The notes: generated by a model not told the origin, from the sequence alone. Positions 34,183-42,193 are shown, counted from the first letter of the stretch. The stretch: DNA of 64,000 nt from Spartobacteria bacterium (GCA_021324395.1 JAJPJG010000052.1:1-64000), one strand, 5' to 3'. A program made the numbers and translations.

Positions 34183-35502
34183 CTAAATCGAGGCGCTAGC
34201 TTGGCCTCGCAGTGGCGTGATGCCGAACCATTCCTTAGCCGCCTCTGGTGTTACCAATTCCCGGTAGTGCTTGAAGAGCTTCTCGGGGCTATTTCCCAAT
34301 TCCAAGGCAACCTTTGCCGCATCCTGAATCTCGGCCAGTCGATAGCTGGCGTAGCTATGCCGCAAGGCATTTTGCCGCCAACCGAAACCAGCCTTCTGGC
34401 CAAGGTAGCTCAGGCGCAGTGAATGATTGTTCAGGTGGCAAATAAAGCCCGTGTCTTTACGATGCGGTTCCAGCCATTGCTTGAGATTGTCGCGTAGAGG
34501 CACCAATCGGCGCGCCTTCGTTTTCGCCTTGCGTCCTTTGACCTCGATATAACCCTGATCCCAAAGCACGTCCTGCCATTCGAGCCGATCAATCTCCGCC
34601 GATCGGATTCCCGAAAAGGCTCCTATGACAACAAGCGGCAGCAGATTCTTCGGACAAACCGCGAGCAGCTTCCGCATTTCCTCTGGCGTCCAGATTGCAG
34701 GGGCATCGTCCGTTACCTGGAACGTCTGCGAGCGCTCCGGCGCAGTCTTTCGGTCCTCTTGCAGATAACCTTGCGACCGTGCCCATGTGAAAAGCGTCAC
34801 CAGCGTGCGGCGAAGGTTATTCTTGGTCACACCAGCTCCTGATGACTCGCGCAGGAACCGATCGATTTCCGGCGTGGTAATATCGGTCAAAAGGATCGGC
34901 CCAAACTGCTTTTGAAACTTCGCCATGTAGCAGCGTGTGACCTTTAGGTAAGCGTTTGAGACCTTGGCTGCTTGTTTTGCCTGATAAAACAGAGGAAGCG
35001 CGTCATTAAGAGCGATTCTTGTGACGCCGGCATGATGGCGAGTGTAGAATCGAGTCGCTTCCATAAGCGATACGTCGGAGAGGACCTCCCTGGCGGAGAG
35101 CCATTCCTCAACCACGGCAGGTAAGGTGACCCCAAACCGCCGGACGCGATGCTCGCAGCTCTTGAAGATCTCTACGTCACGAAGGCTTACCGCATCAATG
35201 TCGCGCAAACCGTTGGCCAGTGCGATGGACTTCTGTTGCGCGAAGATTTTGGCTGCGGCGAGATCGCTGAAGGCACGCGCCTGACGTTTGCCCAAGTCAT
35301 ACCAGCGGCACTGGTTCGTCGTATAGCCAAGCTTGCTGCGGAGCGTGTAAATCTTGACCTCCGCGGCATCCGTCCCCACGCTGATCACCGTGCGATTTCG
35401 TTTTTTCCTCGCTTTCATCTGCCGTGGGGCCGATGTCAAAGCAGGGGATAGAATTTTGTGTAAAATCTCCGCGTCTGCGGGTGGCGCAGTGAGGGATGTC
35501 AT
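34183..35502 (-). CDS. Tyrosine recombinase (island integrase)
   Basis: A 439-residue protein from ATG 35502; a TTG at 35532 would add ten residues. A SAM-like core-binding domain lies at about 165-260 (KQAAKVSNAYLKVTRCYMAKFQ). The catalytic domain has R300 in FSGIRSAEIDRLEW, a beta-hairpin Lys in KGRKAKTKARRLVPL, R381-H382 in NALRHSYAS and the nucleophile Y413 in LFKHYREL. The usual H of HxxR is Asn and the LGH histidine is also Asn (LELGNSP), a pattern I have seen in some relatives. Its start lies about 40 bp from the right attachment core, as expected for an island integrase. The palindrome TGGAAACTTCCA at 35520-35531 covers its promoter region. Confidence 0.88.
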   Translation of the reverse strand: MTSLTAPPADAEILHKILSPALTSAPRQMKARKKRNRTVISVGTDAAEVKIYTLRSKLGYTTNQCRWYDLGKRQARAFSDLAAAKIFAQQKSIALANGLRDIDAVSLRDVEIFKSCEHRVRRFGVTLPAVVEEWLSAREVLSDVSLMEATRFYTRHHAGVTRIALNDALPLFYQAKQAAKVSNAYLKVTRCYMAKFQKQFGPILLTDITTPEIDRFLRESSGAGVTKNNLRRTLVTLFTWARSQGYLQEDRKTAPERSQTFQVTDDAPAIWTPEEMRKLLAVCPKNLLPLVVIGAFSGIRSAEIDRLEWQDVLWDQGYIEVKGRKAKTKARRLVPLRDNLKQWLEPHRKDTGFICHLNNHSLRLSYLGQKAGFGWRQNALRHSYASYRLAEIQDAAKVALELGNSPEKLFKHYRELVTPEAAKEWFGITPLRGQASASI

Positions 35503-35541
35503 TTGAGATGAACTACTTGTGGAAACTTCCAATCCAGCCGC

Positions 35542-35587
35542 TGCAGCTAACAGGCTCCGCCTGTAGTTGATCTTGTTCTCGTTAGGC
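35542..35587 (+). repeat. Right half of the split attC site / island attR
   Basis: TGCAGCTA (35542-35549) repeats the left border. It continues with ACAGGC-TCC-GCCTGTAGTTG, then the spacer ATCTTGTTCTC and GTTAGGC (35581-35587). CAGCTAACAGGC pairs with GCCTGTAGTTG over 11 bp with one extrahelical A, which is the L''/L' hairpin of an attC. The matching GCCTAAC box is missing here and present at 9717-9723. Confidence 0.78.
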
Positions 35588-35597
35588 CACTCTCGAC

Positions 35598-36176
35598 ATG
35601 AAAACGAAGTATCTTTCTCTTTTTTGCAGCGTCGCCTTTTTCGTGTCAGCCCATGCGAGTGAGTTTACGCGCGCCAGCTCGTTCGATTCAGTCGCCGCAT
35701 TCGTTGCTGCTGCGAAGGCATTTCGTCCCGCAGAGTCGAAGACAGATATCGCCCGCTTATTCACGATCGCAGAGATGGGCCAGCCGGAAGACCCAAGGAC
35801 CGGAAAGCCCGTGGTGCCGGAGGACTTGAACTCGTGTGAAGCAGTTTGGGAGGACGCGACACATGCACTCGTATTCGCGGTGGCGACTCCCAAGACCGAA
35901 GCTACTCGATCCGCTGCGGGCGTGCTTTTCCTACTTTCCCAGTCACATCACCGATGGAGCATCTCGGACTTGCATAGATTCACCGCTACTGGCAAGTATG
36001 CAGAGGTTACTTGTGAGCTTACAGCGGGCGTCGGCACGGGCTACCAACTCGGCGAGGAGGGCATGCGTCCGATCGTCACGATCAAGGAGGCTCACGGCGG
36101 CCGTGGCTATGGATACCAATTGAGCGCATCCTACACGTTAACCGGCAACAGGCTCAAACGCCTTGATCTTGAATGA
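35598..36176 (+). CDS. Integron cassette B gene: secreted protein of unknown function
   Basis: A 192-residue protein starting 10 bp after GTTAGGC. The N-terminus MKTKYLSLFCSVAFFVSAHA is a clear signal peptide with cleavage after HA. The mature part contains FDSVAAFVAAAKAFRPAES, LNSCEAVWEDATHALVFAVA and a C-terminal beta region (GRGYGYQLSASYTL). There are two cysteines and no lipobox. The stop lies seven bases before GCCTAAC (36184-36190). Flanks GTTAGGCCA and TGGCCTAAC form a 9-bp inverted repeat, as in cassettes. It is probably periplasmic; the family is unknown. Confidence 0.6.
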   Translation: MKTKYLSLFCSVAFFVSAHASEFTRASSFDSVAAFVAAAKAFRPAESKTDIARLFTIAEMGQPEDPRTGKPVVPEDLNSCEAVWEDATHALVFAVATPKTEATRSAAGVLFLLSQSHHRWSISDLHRFTATGKYAEVTCELTAGVGTGYQLGEEGMRPIVTIKEAHGGRGYGYQLSASYTLTGNRLKRLDLE

Positions 36177-36183
36177 CCGAATG

Positions 36184-36190
36184 GCCTAAC
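36184..36190 (+). repeat. R''-type box closing cassette B
   Basis: GCCTAAC follows the cassette B stop codon by 7 bp, in the orientation of the first box of an attC. No partner GTTRRRY box is present in the next 150 bp, so this attC looks degenerate or interrupted. The remaining intergenic sequence to 36309 shows nothing else recognisable. Confidence 0.5.
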
Positions 36191-36309
36191 CCGTAGGGAC
36201 GAGGCTATCCGCTGCGAAACTTAACATCTGAGATGAATGGCAAGGATGAGCAACAGGCAAAAGTGGCTTCTCTTCATTGAAAGCAGCCTGAGACCTGTGC
36301 GATTCACAG

Positions 36310-38130
36310 TCAACTAGCTCGCCCATGCATGGCTGCGGCCGTAACAACATTCCGGTAACGCTCGACCGCCGCGCCAAGGCCGGGCTTGTTGTCAAAGCCG
36401 ACATCTTTATACAACGACGAGCAGGAAGGTCTTGTTTCTTTTAGCTCACGCCATTCCTTCCACAACGAGTCGTATCTTGCTATCGCCACACTGAGCCGGT
36501 CGGTGTCGTAGGTCCCGGAAACATCGCCCTCCGCGCCGAGCATTAGGATTGTCCAGCCCTGTTCGATAATGGCGTATTTGATGCGACCATAGGTCGCCGA
36601 GGTCGCGACAAAATCGTTAAGCGAGGCGTCGGGAAACTGTATCCTTTGAGAAAGCGCTTCTATTTCTTTCCACATGCGCACCGCTTCCGCCTTCTCGGCG
36701 AGAGCCTTTTCCATGAGTCCCTTGTCCAGGAAGTCCTTCAAGTCAGGCGCGCCGAGAAAATGATCGCGTGCCCACCAAACGTCGATTTTTGCGGGAAGAC
36801 AAGTCAGTTGGCCGCGGAGCACGGCTTGGGTCGAGAGCAGGCATAGCTTGCGAAACAAAGCCGCGTCATCATCATTAAGACCCTTTGCCTTGGCAAACTC
36901 AGCAAAGACACTGCTCTCATCACGGTCGGGATTGCGGACATACTGGCTGACAACATAGGTGTTCAGTTCATTCCAGAAGTCATTCGTAATATACGGACCT
37001 TCCCAGCCGCCGCCGCCGGACCAGGTCCAGACACCGGCGAACAACGGATCATGAATTAGATCGCGCAAGCCTTTGCGCTGTCCCGGCTTCATGAGCCAGT
37101 CATATTCCTCCCAATCTTCTATAACACCTTTGCCTATGTAGTAAGGATGGGCGCCCTTGCCATAAGCCTCTCGCTGGCTCTGCACTTCAACGATCTGCCG
37201 GTGCCTGCCGATCATCAAGGTGGGATTAAACGGTGTTAGTTGATGGAAATCACCTTTTTGATGCTTGATGGAAAAGAACAGGTTCGGATGCGGCTCGATG
37301 GCTTGAGTAACTTTCAAATAGAACTCGGGATTTTCGTGAAAGCCTTTTGGCCCGAAGTCCCATGTTCGATAGAACAAGGTCTTGTTCTGTTTCACGCATA
37401 CCTCGTCGCGGAGGATGGTCAGGATGTCGATATGACTTTGCGGCCCGTGCAAAATGGCTGTGTTTCCCTGCCGGAGATTCTGCGTCCCGCTGGTTCCACC
37501 CGTGGCGGTGTGATAGGGAAAATCGTGCAGATAAACCTCGCCGGTGCGAACAACAACGCCATCCAGGTCAGGAAATCGTTGGAAGGTCTCGCGAAACATG
37601 GCGCGAAGCAGTTCCTGAGTCTTGGGACGCCCGACATCGATCCGGTCCTTTTCGTCGCAGATTTCGGAGTGGAGCTTCTTCACCAAAGCTTTCGGCAACA
37701 CTAGAAGGTCCGTGGCCGCATAACACTTCAGGCCGGCCTTGTGAACCTTGCGGATTGTATTGTCCAAATCGGCGGCCCGTTTACAAATCCAGGCGGCTTC
37801 CGGCGACCCCTCTGGAAACAGGCCAGGGATTACCGAGTCGAAAGTTTGAAGCCCCTCTATCGAACCGGTGATCTGCCCATTGTAACCCAGTCCGAACAGA
37901 ACGTTCGGGTCATGAAAGTCGGTTGCAAATTTGCCGGTGTTATTGGCTGTCGAGTTTATGATGAACCGCGTGCCGACATCCGACGCGGATGAATCAAGGC
38001 CGACTACCAACGCAGCAACAACAACCAATGCTGCCAGCCAATCCAGAACCTTCAGCGGAAAGCTCACTGTTTCTCCGGCAGGATCGTCCCTTGCCGTCCT
38101 TCCGGTGAACAATGAATCGGCTGACAACAA
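36310..38130 (-). CDS. Exported alpha-glucuronidase-like (GH67-type) protein
   Basis: A 606-residue protein. A basic N-terminus is followed by a hydrophobic helix at about 28-48 (VLDWLAALVVVAALVVGLD), a signal anchor. The rest is a TIM-barrel-like enzyme: DGVVVRTGEV with a candidate acidic residue near 190, LFYRTWDFGPKGF, FFSIKHQKGDFHQLTPFNP and VEVQSQREAYGKG followed by WTWSGGGGWEGPYI. The order of SIK...DF.....P and E.Q...EY.G resembles GH67 alpha-glucuronidases, which remove glucuronic acid from xylan. The match is by pattern, not by clear identity, so function is tentative. It stands alone on the minus strand. Confidence 0.5.
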   Translation of the reverse strand: MLSADSLFTGRTARDDPAGETVSFPLKVLDWLAALVVVAALVVGLDSSASDVGTRFIINSTANNTGKFATDFHDPNVLFGLGYNGQITGSIEGLQTFDSVIPGLFPEGSPEAAWICKRAADLDNTIRKVHKAGLKCYAATDLLVLPKALVKKLHSEICDEKDRIDVGRPKTQELLRAMFRETFQRFPDLDGVVVRTGEVYLHDFPYHTATGGTSGTQNLRQGNTAILHGPQSHIDILTILRDEVCVKQNKTLFYRTWDFGPKGFHENPEFYLKVTQAIEPHPNLFFSIKHQKGDFHQLTPFNPTLMIGRHRQIVEVQSQREAYGKGAHPYYIGKGVIEDWEEYDWLMKPGQRKGLRDLIHDPLFAGVWTWSGGGGWEGPYITNDFWNELNTYVVSQYVRNPDRDESSVFAEFAKAKGLNDDDAALFRKLCLLSTQAVLRGQLTCLPAKIDVWWARDHFLGAPDLKDFLDKGLMEKALAEKAEAVRMWKEIEALSQRIQFPDASLNDFVATSATYGRIKYAIIEQGWTILMLGAEGDVSGTYDTDRLSVAIARYDSLWKEWRELKETRPSCSSLYKDVGFDNKPGLGAAVERYRNVVTAAAMHGRAS

Positions 38131-38269
38131 TAATGCACCGGCGATGCGACTTTTGCGGACGTGGGAAGCAGTTTTGGTTTCATGATTTGGTGCGGATATA
38201 ATTTCAGGGAACGGACAGGTTACCTTCGCGTGTGAGTCTTGCCAGCCTCCATCTTCGAGGAGGACGGCG

Positions 38270-38292
38270 CCTGCTTTCGCAGAGAGCAGGCT
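38270..38292 (-). terminator. Hairpin immediately after gatB
   Basis: On the minus strand the gatB stop is followed at once by a 7-bp stem, GCCTGCT and AGCAGGC (38270-38276 and 38286-38292), with a 9-nt loop. There is no T-run, so it could stop transcription only weakly or protect the 3' end. Confidence 0.4.
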
Positions 38293-39750
38293 CTACAGGG
38301 CGAGTTTTTTCGCGAGGACTTCGCCGACGACCGTTGGGTTCGCCTTGCCCTGCGAGAGTTTCATCACCTGGCCTTTGATGGCGTTGATGGCTTGAAGTTT
38401 GCCGGATTTGTATTCGGCGACGGCTTTGGGATTGCCGGCAATGGCCTGATCGCAGAGCGACTCGATGGCGCCGAGATCGCTTTCCTGTTTCATACCGCGT
38501 TCCTCGACGATTTGCGCGGCGCTTTTGCCGGGATGCGCGAACATCTCGTTGAAGACTTCGCGGCCTTGCGAGCTGTTGATTTTTCCGTCGTCGATCAAGT
38601 TCACCAGCTCGTCAAGCGACTCGGCGCTGATCGGCGAGTCCTCGATTGCCTTTTCCGAGTTGTTTAACGCGCTTTGCAGATCGTTGAGAACCCAGTTGGC
38701 GACGTTCTTTGGCTTTTTCGCGTGCGAGGCGGCCTGCTCGAAATAGCGGGAAAGCGCGAGATCGTTCGCGAGCACGCCGGCATCGTAGGAGCTCACGCCG
38801 TATTGCGAGACAAAGCGCGCGCGTTTTTGCGACGGCAGCTCGGGAACGCGCTTGCGCACATCGTCCATGAACGCGTCGGTCTTCACCGGCAGCAAATCGG
38901 GATCGGGAAAATAGCGGTAGTCGTGCGCCATTTCCTTTGTGCGCATGAGAAAGGTCTGGCCGCTCGCGTCATTCCAGCCGCGCGTCTCCTGCTGCAATTT
39001 TCCGCCGGCGGAGACGGCCGCGATTTGCCGCTCGATCTCGTAGGCAAGAGCGCGCCGGACGCCGCTGATGGAGTTCATGTTTTTAATCTCGATCTTTGTG
39101 CCGAGCTGCGACTCGCCCTCGGGCCGCACGCTGACGTTGCAATCGCAGCGAAGCTGGCCTTTCTCCATGTCGGCATCGCTCACGCCGCCGTAGAGAAGTA
39201 TTTGTTTTAGCGAAGTGAGATACGCGAACGCCTCCTCGGGCGAATCGATTTCAGGCTCGCTGACGATCTCCATCAGCGGCGAGCCGGCGCGGTTGAAATC
39301 GATGCCGGTGCTCGTCTCGAAGTGCTGCGATTTCGCGACGTCCTCCTCGAGATGAATGCGCGTGAGGTGCACGACCTTGTCGGGATGCGCGATGTTTTTC
39401 TGCGCGTCCTTTGGATAAGCCATGTCGTGCAGCGGCACGCCGCCGCCGAGGCAGATCGGCAGGTCGTATTGCGAGATCTGGTAGTTCTTTGGCATGTCGG
39501 GGTAGAAGTAATTTTTCCGGTCGAACTTGCACACCGGCGCGATGTCGCATCCGAGCATCAATCCCGTGAGCGCCGTCATGCGCAGGGCTTCCTCATTCAT
39601 CACCGGCAACGCGCCAGGTAAGCCGAGGCAAACCGGACACGTGTGCGCATTCGGCGGCGCACCGTATTCAATGGGACACGCGCAAAACATCTTGCTGCGC
39701 GTCTTGAGCTGGACGTGGACTTCGAGGCCGATCGTTGCGACGTAATTCAT
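38293..39750 (-). CDS. gatB: Aspartyl/glutamyl-tRNA amidotransferase subunit B
   Basis: A 485-residue protein of normal GatB length. The start MNYVATIGLEVHVQLKTRSK is the family signature, followed by the zinc-site cysteines FCAC and HTCPVCLG, LPGALPVMNEEA and FDRKNYFYPDMPKNYQISQ (two blocks). The C-terminal YqeY-like tail domain (NSSQGREVFNEMF, KSAAQIVEERG) binds tRNA. With GatA and GatC it converts Glu-tRNA(Gln) or Asp-tRNA(Asn) to the amide form. gatA and gatC are not in the window, so the subunits are not encoded together here. Confidence 0.96.
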   Translation of the reverse strand: MNYVATIGLEVHVQLKTRSKMFCACPIEYGAPPNAHTCPVCLGLPGALPVMNEEALRMTALTGLMLGCDIAPVCKFDRKNYFYPDMPKNYQISQYDLPICLGGGVPLHDMAYPKDAQKNIAHPDKVVHLTRIHLEEDVAKSQHFETSTGIDFNRAGSPLMEIVSEPEIDSPEEAFAYLTSLKQILLYGGVSDADMEKGQLRCDCNVSVRPEGESQLGTKIEIKNMNSISGVRRALAYEIERQIAAVSAGGKLQQETRGWNDASGQTFLMRTKEMAHDYRYFPDPDLLPVKTDAFMDDVRKRVPELPSQKRARFVSQYGVSSYDAGVLANDLALSRYFEQAASHAKKPKNVANWVLNDLQSALNNSEKAIEDSPISAESLDELVNLIDDGKINSSQGREVFNEMFAHPGKSAAQIVEERGMKQESDLGAIESLCDQAIAGNPKAVAEYKSGKLQAINAIKGQVMKLSQGKANPTVVGEVLAKKLAL

Positions 39751-39755
39751 TGCTG

Positions 39756-39780
39756 ATTGCTAATTGCTGATTGCTAATTG
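39756..39780 (+). repeat. 25-bp inverted repeat, left copy
   Basis: The 25-bp stretch made of ATTGCTAATTGCTGATTG followed by CTAATTG is perfectly repeated in inverse orientation at 40150-40174. It is itself built from a 7-base unit (ATTGCTA/ATTGCTG). The last six codons and the stop of the four-helix-bundle gene (QLAISN) lie inside it. Confidence 0.75.
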
Positions 39781-40137
39781 GCGAGTGTTGCGCGAGGCGG
39801 CGGATTTTGAAGAGGCGGTCATGATGGCGGCAAGCTCGCGTGCTTCTTCCCACAATGGTTTGACGCGGTCGGATGGTAAAATTTCGGCGTCGATGATCAA
39901 CTCCAGCCAGAGACCTGTTTCATCGGCCTCTTCAATGACGATACCGATTTTAGCGATGAATTCCGCACGAGAGCGCGCGCGACAAGCCGAGCGGTAATTC
40001 GCCGCGACAGATGTGCCGGAACGGATAATCTGTCCGGCAATCGCGCGGCTCTCGATACTACGCGGCATGGCACGAACCAGCTTCACAATTCTGAGCGCGA
40101 ATGCCTTGGTGCGTTGCTTCAACTCTTCTGGCGTCAC
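39760..40137 (-). CDS. Four-helix-bundle protein (23S rRNA intervening-sequence family)
   Basis: A 125-residue protein with GTG start at 40137 (MTPEELKQRTKAFALRIV). The body KLVRAMPRSIESRAIAGQIIRSGTSVAANYRSACRARSRAEFIAKIGIVIEEADE (residues about 18-73, quoted as a landmark range rather than a motif) has the SGTS..ANY..A..A.S..EF..K....EEADE spine of the IVP four-helix-bundle family. The function of this family is unknown; it often sits in insertions and at odd chromosomal places. Here it is bounded by a 25-bp inverted repeat that supplies its C-terminus, so it looks like a small mobile cassette placed between gatB and the cvpA-like gene. Confidence 0.85.
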   Translation of the reverse strand: MTPEELKQRTKAFALRIVKLVRAMPRSIESRAIAGQIIRSGTSVAANYRSACRARSRAEFIAKIGIVIEEADETGLWLELIIDAEILPSDRVKPLWEEARELAAIMTASSKSAASRNTRQLAISN

Positions 40138-40149
40138 CGCGCTAATTAG

Positions 40150-40174
40150 CAATTAGCAATCAGCAATTAGCAAT
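40150..40174 (-). repeat. 25-bp inverted repeat, right copy
   Basis: Exact reverse complement of 39756-39780. It abuts the stop codon of the cvpA-like gene (40175-40177) and contains an upstream TTG that could be mistaken for the start of the four-helix-bundle gene. Confidence 0.75.
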
Positions 40175-41026
40175 CTATTTTGCCAGCGCGTAATCCAGCG
40201 CCTTATCCAGGTCGAACTTCCGGATCAGCTCGCTTACTTCGGGGTCATTGACCGCGGCGACGATGCGCTGGTTTTTCAAAAGGGCGAAATAGTTTCGCTG
40301 CTCGATCGCGTGCACTACGGACGGGTCGTTTTGCAGCGCGATGATGCGCGGGTGCTGGCTGAGATGTTTCGCGCCGGGGTAAGTGAGGAAGCGTTCGATC
40401 GACTCCTCGCGCGACACGACGCGGCCCACTTTTGCGATGATGTCGTAGGCGCGTTCTGGGATCGGATCGATCGCTTGCACGAACGCCCCGGTCGGGCCTT
40501 GATCGAGCGATTGCTTCATGTGCGCCATGTTTTGCGCAAACATGGGATAACGCTGCTCGATGCGGATGTTCTTTCGCGGCGCGGGCCGGCTCGCGTCCAT
40601 CTCCGTCTCCGCGACGGTGCCGAGCAGGCGAATGCCGAGCACCACGAGCCAGACCGTGAAAAAGCCGAACACCATGCCGATCGCCGAGCCTCCGACGCCG
40701 TAGCCGAGCCGCAGCAGGCCGATGCCCTGCTGGTTGGTGCGGCGGAATAAAATGCGCCCGGCCATCGAGATCGCCGCAAAAACCAGCAGCGCCATGATCG
40801 AGCCGATGATGAGTGACACGACGAAATCGGGATAGCCAAACGGCCGCAGCACCGGCACCGCGAGCCGCCCGCCGAAGATCGCGACGGCGTAAGCCAGGAT
40901 CAGCGCGAACAGATTCACGGCCTGCCGCACGATGCCGACACGCCACCCACGCACCATCTGGTAGGCTACGAAGAGCGCTGCCGAGATGATGAAAACAAAT
41001 TGCCAGCGGTCCACGTCATCGAACAC
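40175..41026 (-). CDS. CvpA-family membrane protein
   Basis: A 283-residue protein with four membrane helices in the first 150 residues: FVFIISAALFVAYQMVRGW, AVNLFALILAYAVAIFGGRL, FVVSLIIGSIMALLVFAAIS and IGMVFGFFTVWLVVLGIRLL. The GYGVGGSAIGMVFGF loop before the last helix is typical of CvpA (colicin V production/purF-linked) proteins. The C-terminal 130 residues are soluble and helical with RPAPRKNIRIEQRYPMF. Its exact job is unknown, but relatives act in envelope integrity. Four bases separate it from aroC upstream, so they form an operon. Confidence 0.75.
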   Translation of the reverse strand: MFDDVDRWQFVFIISAALFVAYQMVRGWRVGIVRQAVNLFALILAYAVAIFGGRLAVPVLRPFGYPDFVVSLIIGSIMALLVFAAISMAGRILFRRTNQQGIGLLRLGYGVGGSAIGMVFGFFTVWLVVLGIRLLGTVAETEMDASRPAPRKNIRIEQRYPMFAQNMAHMKQSLDQGPTGAFVQAIDPIPERAYDIIAKVGRVVSREESIERFLTYPGAKHLSQHPRIIALQNDPSVVHAIEQRNYFALLKNQRIVAAVNDPEVSELIRKFDLDKALDYALAK

Positions 41027-41029
41027 GGC

Positions 41030-42118
41030 TCATATTTTCCCACATTGCGCGCGCTGGCGCAACGCGTGGTCGCACAAAACCAGCGCCGCCATCGCCTCTA
41101 CCATCGGCACCGCACGTGGCAGCACGCACGGATCGTGACGTCCGCGTGCCGCGAGTTCGGTCGGCTCGCCGGCGTTGGTCACCGTCTGCTGTTTCTGCGC
41201 GATGGTCGCCGTCGGTTTAAAAGCCACGCGGAAGAAAATCGGTTCGCCGTTGCTGATGCCGCCCTGCACGCCGCCGGAGCGGTTGCTGGTGGTGCGAATC
41301 TCCCCGCCGCGAATCTCGAACGGATCGTTGTGCTGCGAACCGGTCAGCCGCGTCCCGGCAAAGCCGCTGCCGATCTCGAACCCCTTCGTCGCCGGCAGGC
41401 TCATCATTGCCTTCGCCAGCTCCGCTTCCAGCTTGTCGAAAACCGGCTCGCCCAGTCCCGCCGGCACACCGCGAATCACGCACTCGACCGTCCCGCCCAC
41501 GGAATCACCGTGGCTGCGCATCGTCTTGATCAGCTCGATCATCGGCTCGACGCTCTTTTCGTCCGGGCATCGCACGATGTTGCTCTCGACCTGCTCCTGC
41601 GTGACTGTCGCCCCGTCCACTTCCGCGACCAGCTCGTGGATCGATTTTACGAAAGCGACGATCTCCAGCTTCGGCGCGAGCTGCTTGAGCACCTGCTTCG
41701 CCACCGCGGCCGCTGCCACGCGGCCGATCGTCTCCCGCGCCGATGCGCGCCCGCCGCCCTGCCAGTTGCGAATCCCGTATTTCGCGTCGTAGGTGAAATC
41801 TGCATGCGAAGGCCGATACGCCGTCTGCATTTCCGCGTAAGCCTCCGGGCGCGCATCCTTGTTGCGCACCAGGATCGCGATCGGCGTCCCCGTCGTCTTC
41901 CCCTCAAACACGCCCGACAAAATCTCGCAGCGATCCTCCTCCGCGCGCTGCGTCACGATCTCACTCTGACCCGGCCTGCGCCGGTCGAGATCGCGCTGGA
42001 TCACCGCCTCGCTCAACTCCACCAGCGGCGGACAGCCATCGATCACCACACCCACGCCGCCACCGTGCGATTCGCCAAAGGTCGCGATGCGAAAAAGATG
42101 GCCGTATTGACTCGACAT
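41030..42118 (-). CDS. aroC: Chorismate synthase
   Basis: A 362-residue enzyme of normal length; the ATG at 42118 gives [21 protein letters not shown], the standard start, so the longer upstream frame was rejected. It shows [30 protein letters not shown] (two blocks of the FMN/EPSP site), [19 protein letters not shown] and, at the C-terminus, [17 protein letters not shown] and [18 protein letters not shown]. It converts EPSP to chorismate, the last step of the shikimate pathway, using reduced flavin. Confidence 0.96.
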   Translation of the reverse strand: MSSQYGHLFRIATFGESHGGGVGVVIDGCPPLVELSEAVIQRDLDRRRPGQSEIVTQRAEEDRCEILSGVFEGKTTGTPIAILVRNKDARPEAYAEMQTAYRPSHADFTYDAKYGIRNWQGGGRASARETIGRVAAAAVAKQVLKQLAPKLEIVAFVKSIHELVAEVDGATVTQEQVESNIVRCPDEKSVEPMIELIKTMRSHGDSVGGTVECVIRGVPAGLGEPVFDKLEAELAKAMMSLPATKGFEIGSGFAGTRLTGSQHNDPFEIRGGEIRTTSNRSGGVQGGISNGEPIFFRVAFKPTATIAQKQQTVTNAGEPTELAARGRHDPCVLPRAVPMVEAMAALVLCDHALRQRAQCGKI

Positions 42119-42151
42119 GGCGTGCATGAAACAACGCCATCCGCGCGCTGG

Positions 42152-42193
42152 CAATTGCAGATTGCGGATTGCAGATTGAGGAAAGCTTTCCTC
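42152..42193. repeat. ATTGCAG heptad repeat and adjoining palindrome
   Basis: CAATTGCAGATTGCGGATT followed by GCAGATTG (42152-42178) is a short heptad repeat resembling the ATTGCTA units around the four-helix-bundle gene. It runs straight into a perfect 16-bp palindrome, GAGGAAAGCTTTCCTC (42178-42193). Both lie in the 228-bp region between the divergent aroC and transporter genes, where promoters for both must sit. Confidence 0.5.

Noticed and set aside
9361..35587. 16-bp direct repeat CTTGTTCTCGTTAGGC as the island's own att sites
   Set aside because: It is the conserved right end of attC sites. The inner 8-bp repeat TGCAGCTA explains the border better, because it rebuilds a complete attC and leaves cassette A outside the island.
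35530..35600. tRNA gene as integration target
   Set aside because: No tRNA-like sequence is present at either border; the target is the attC.
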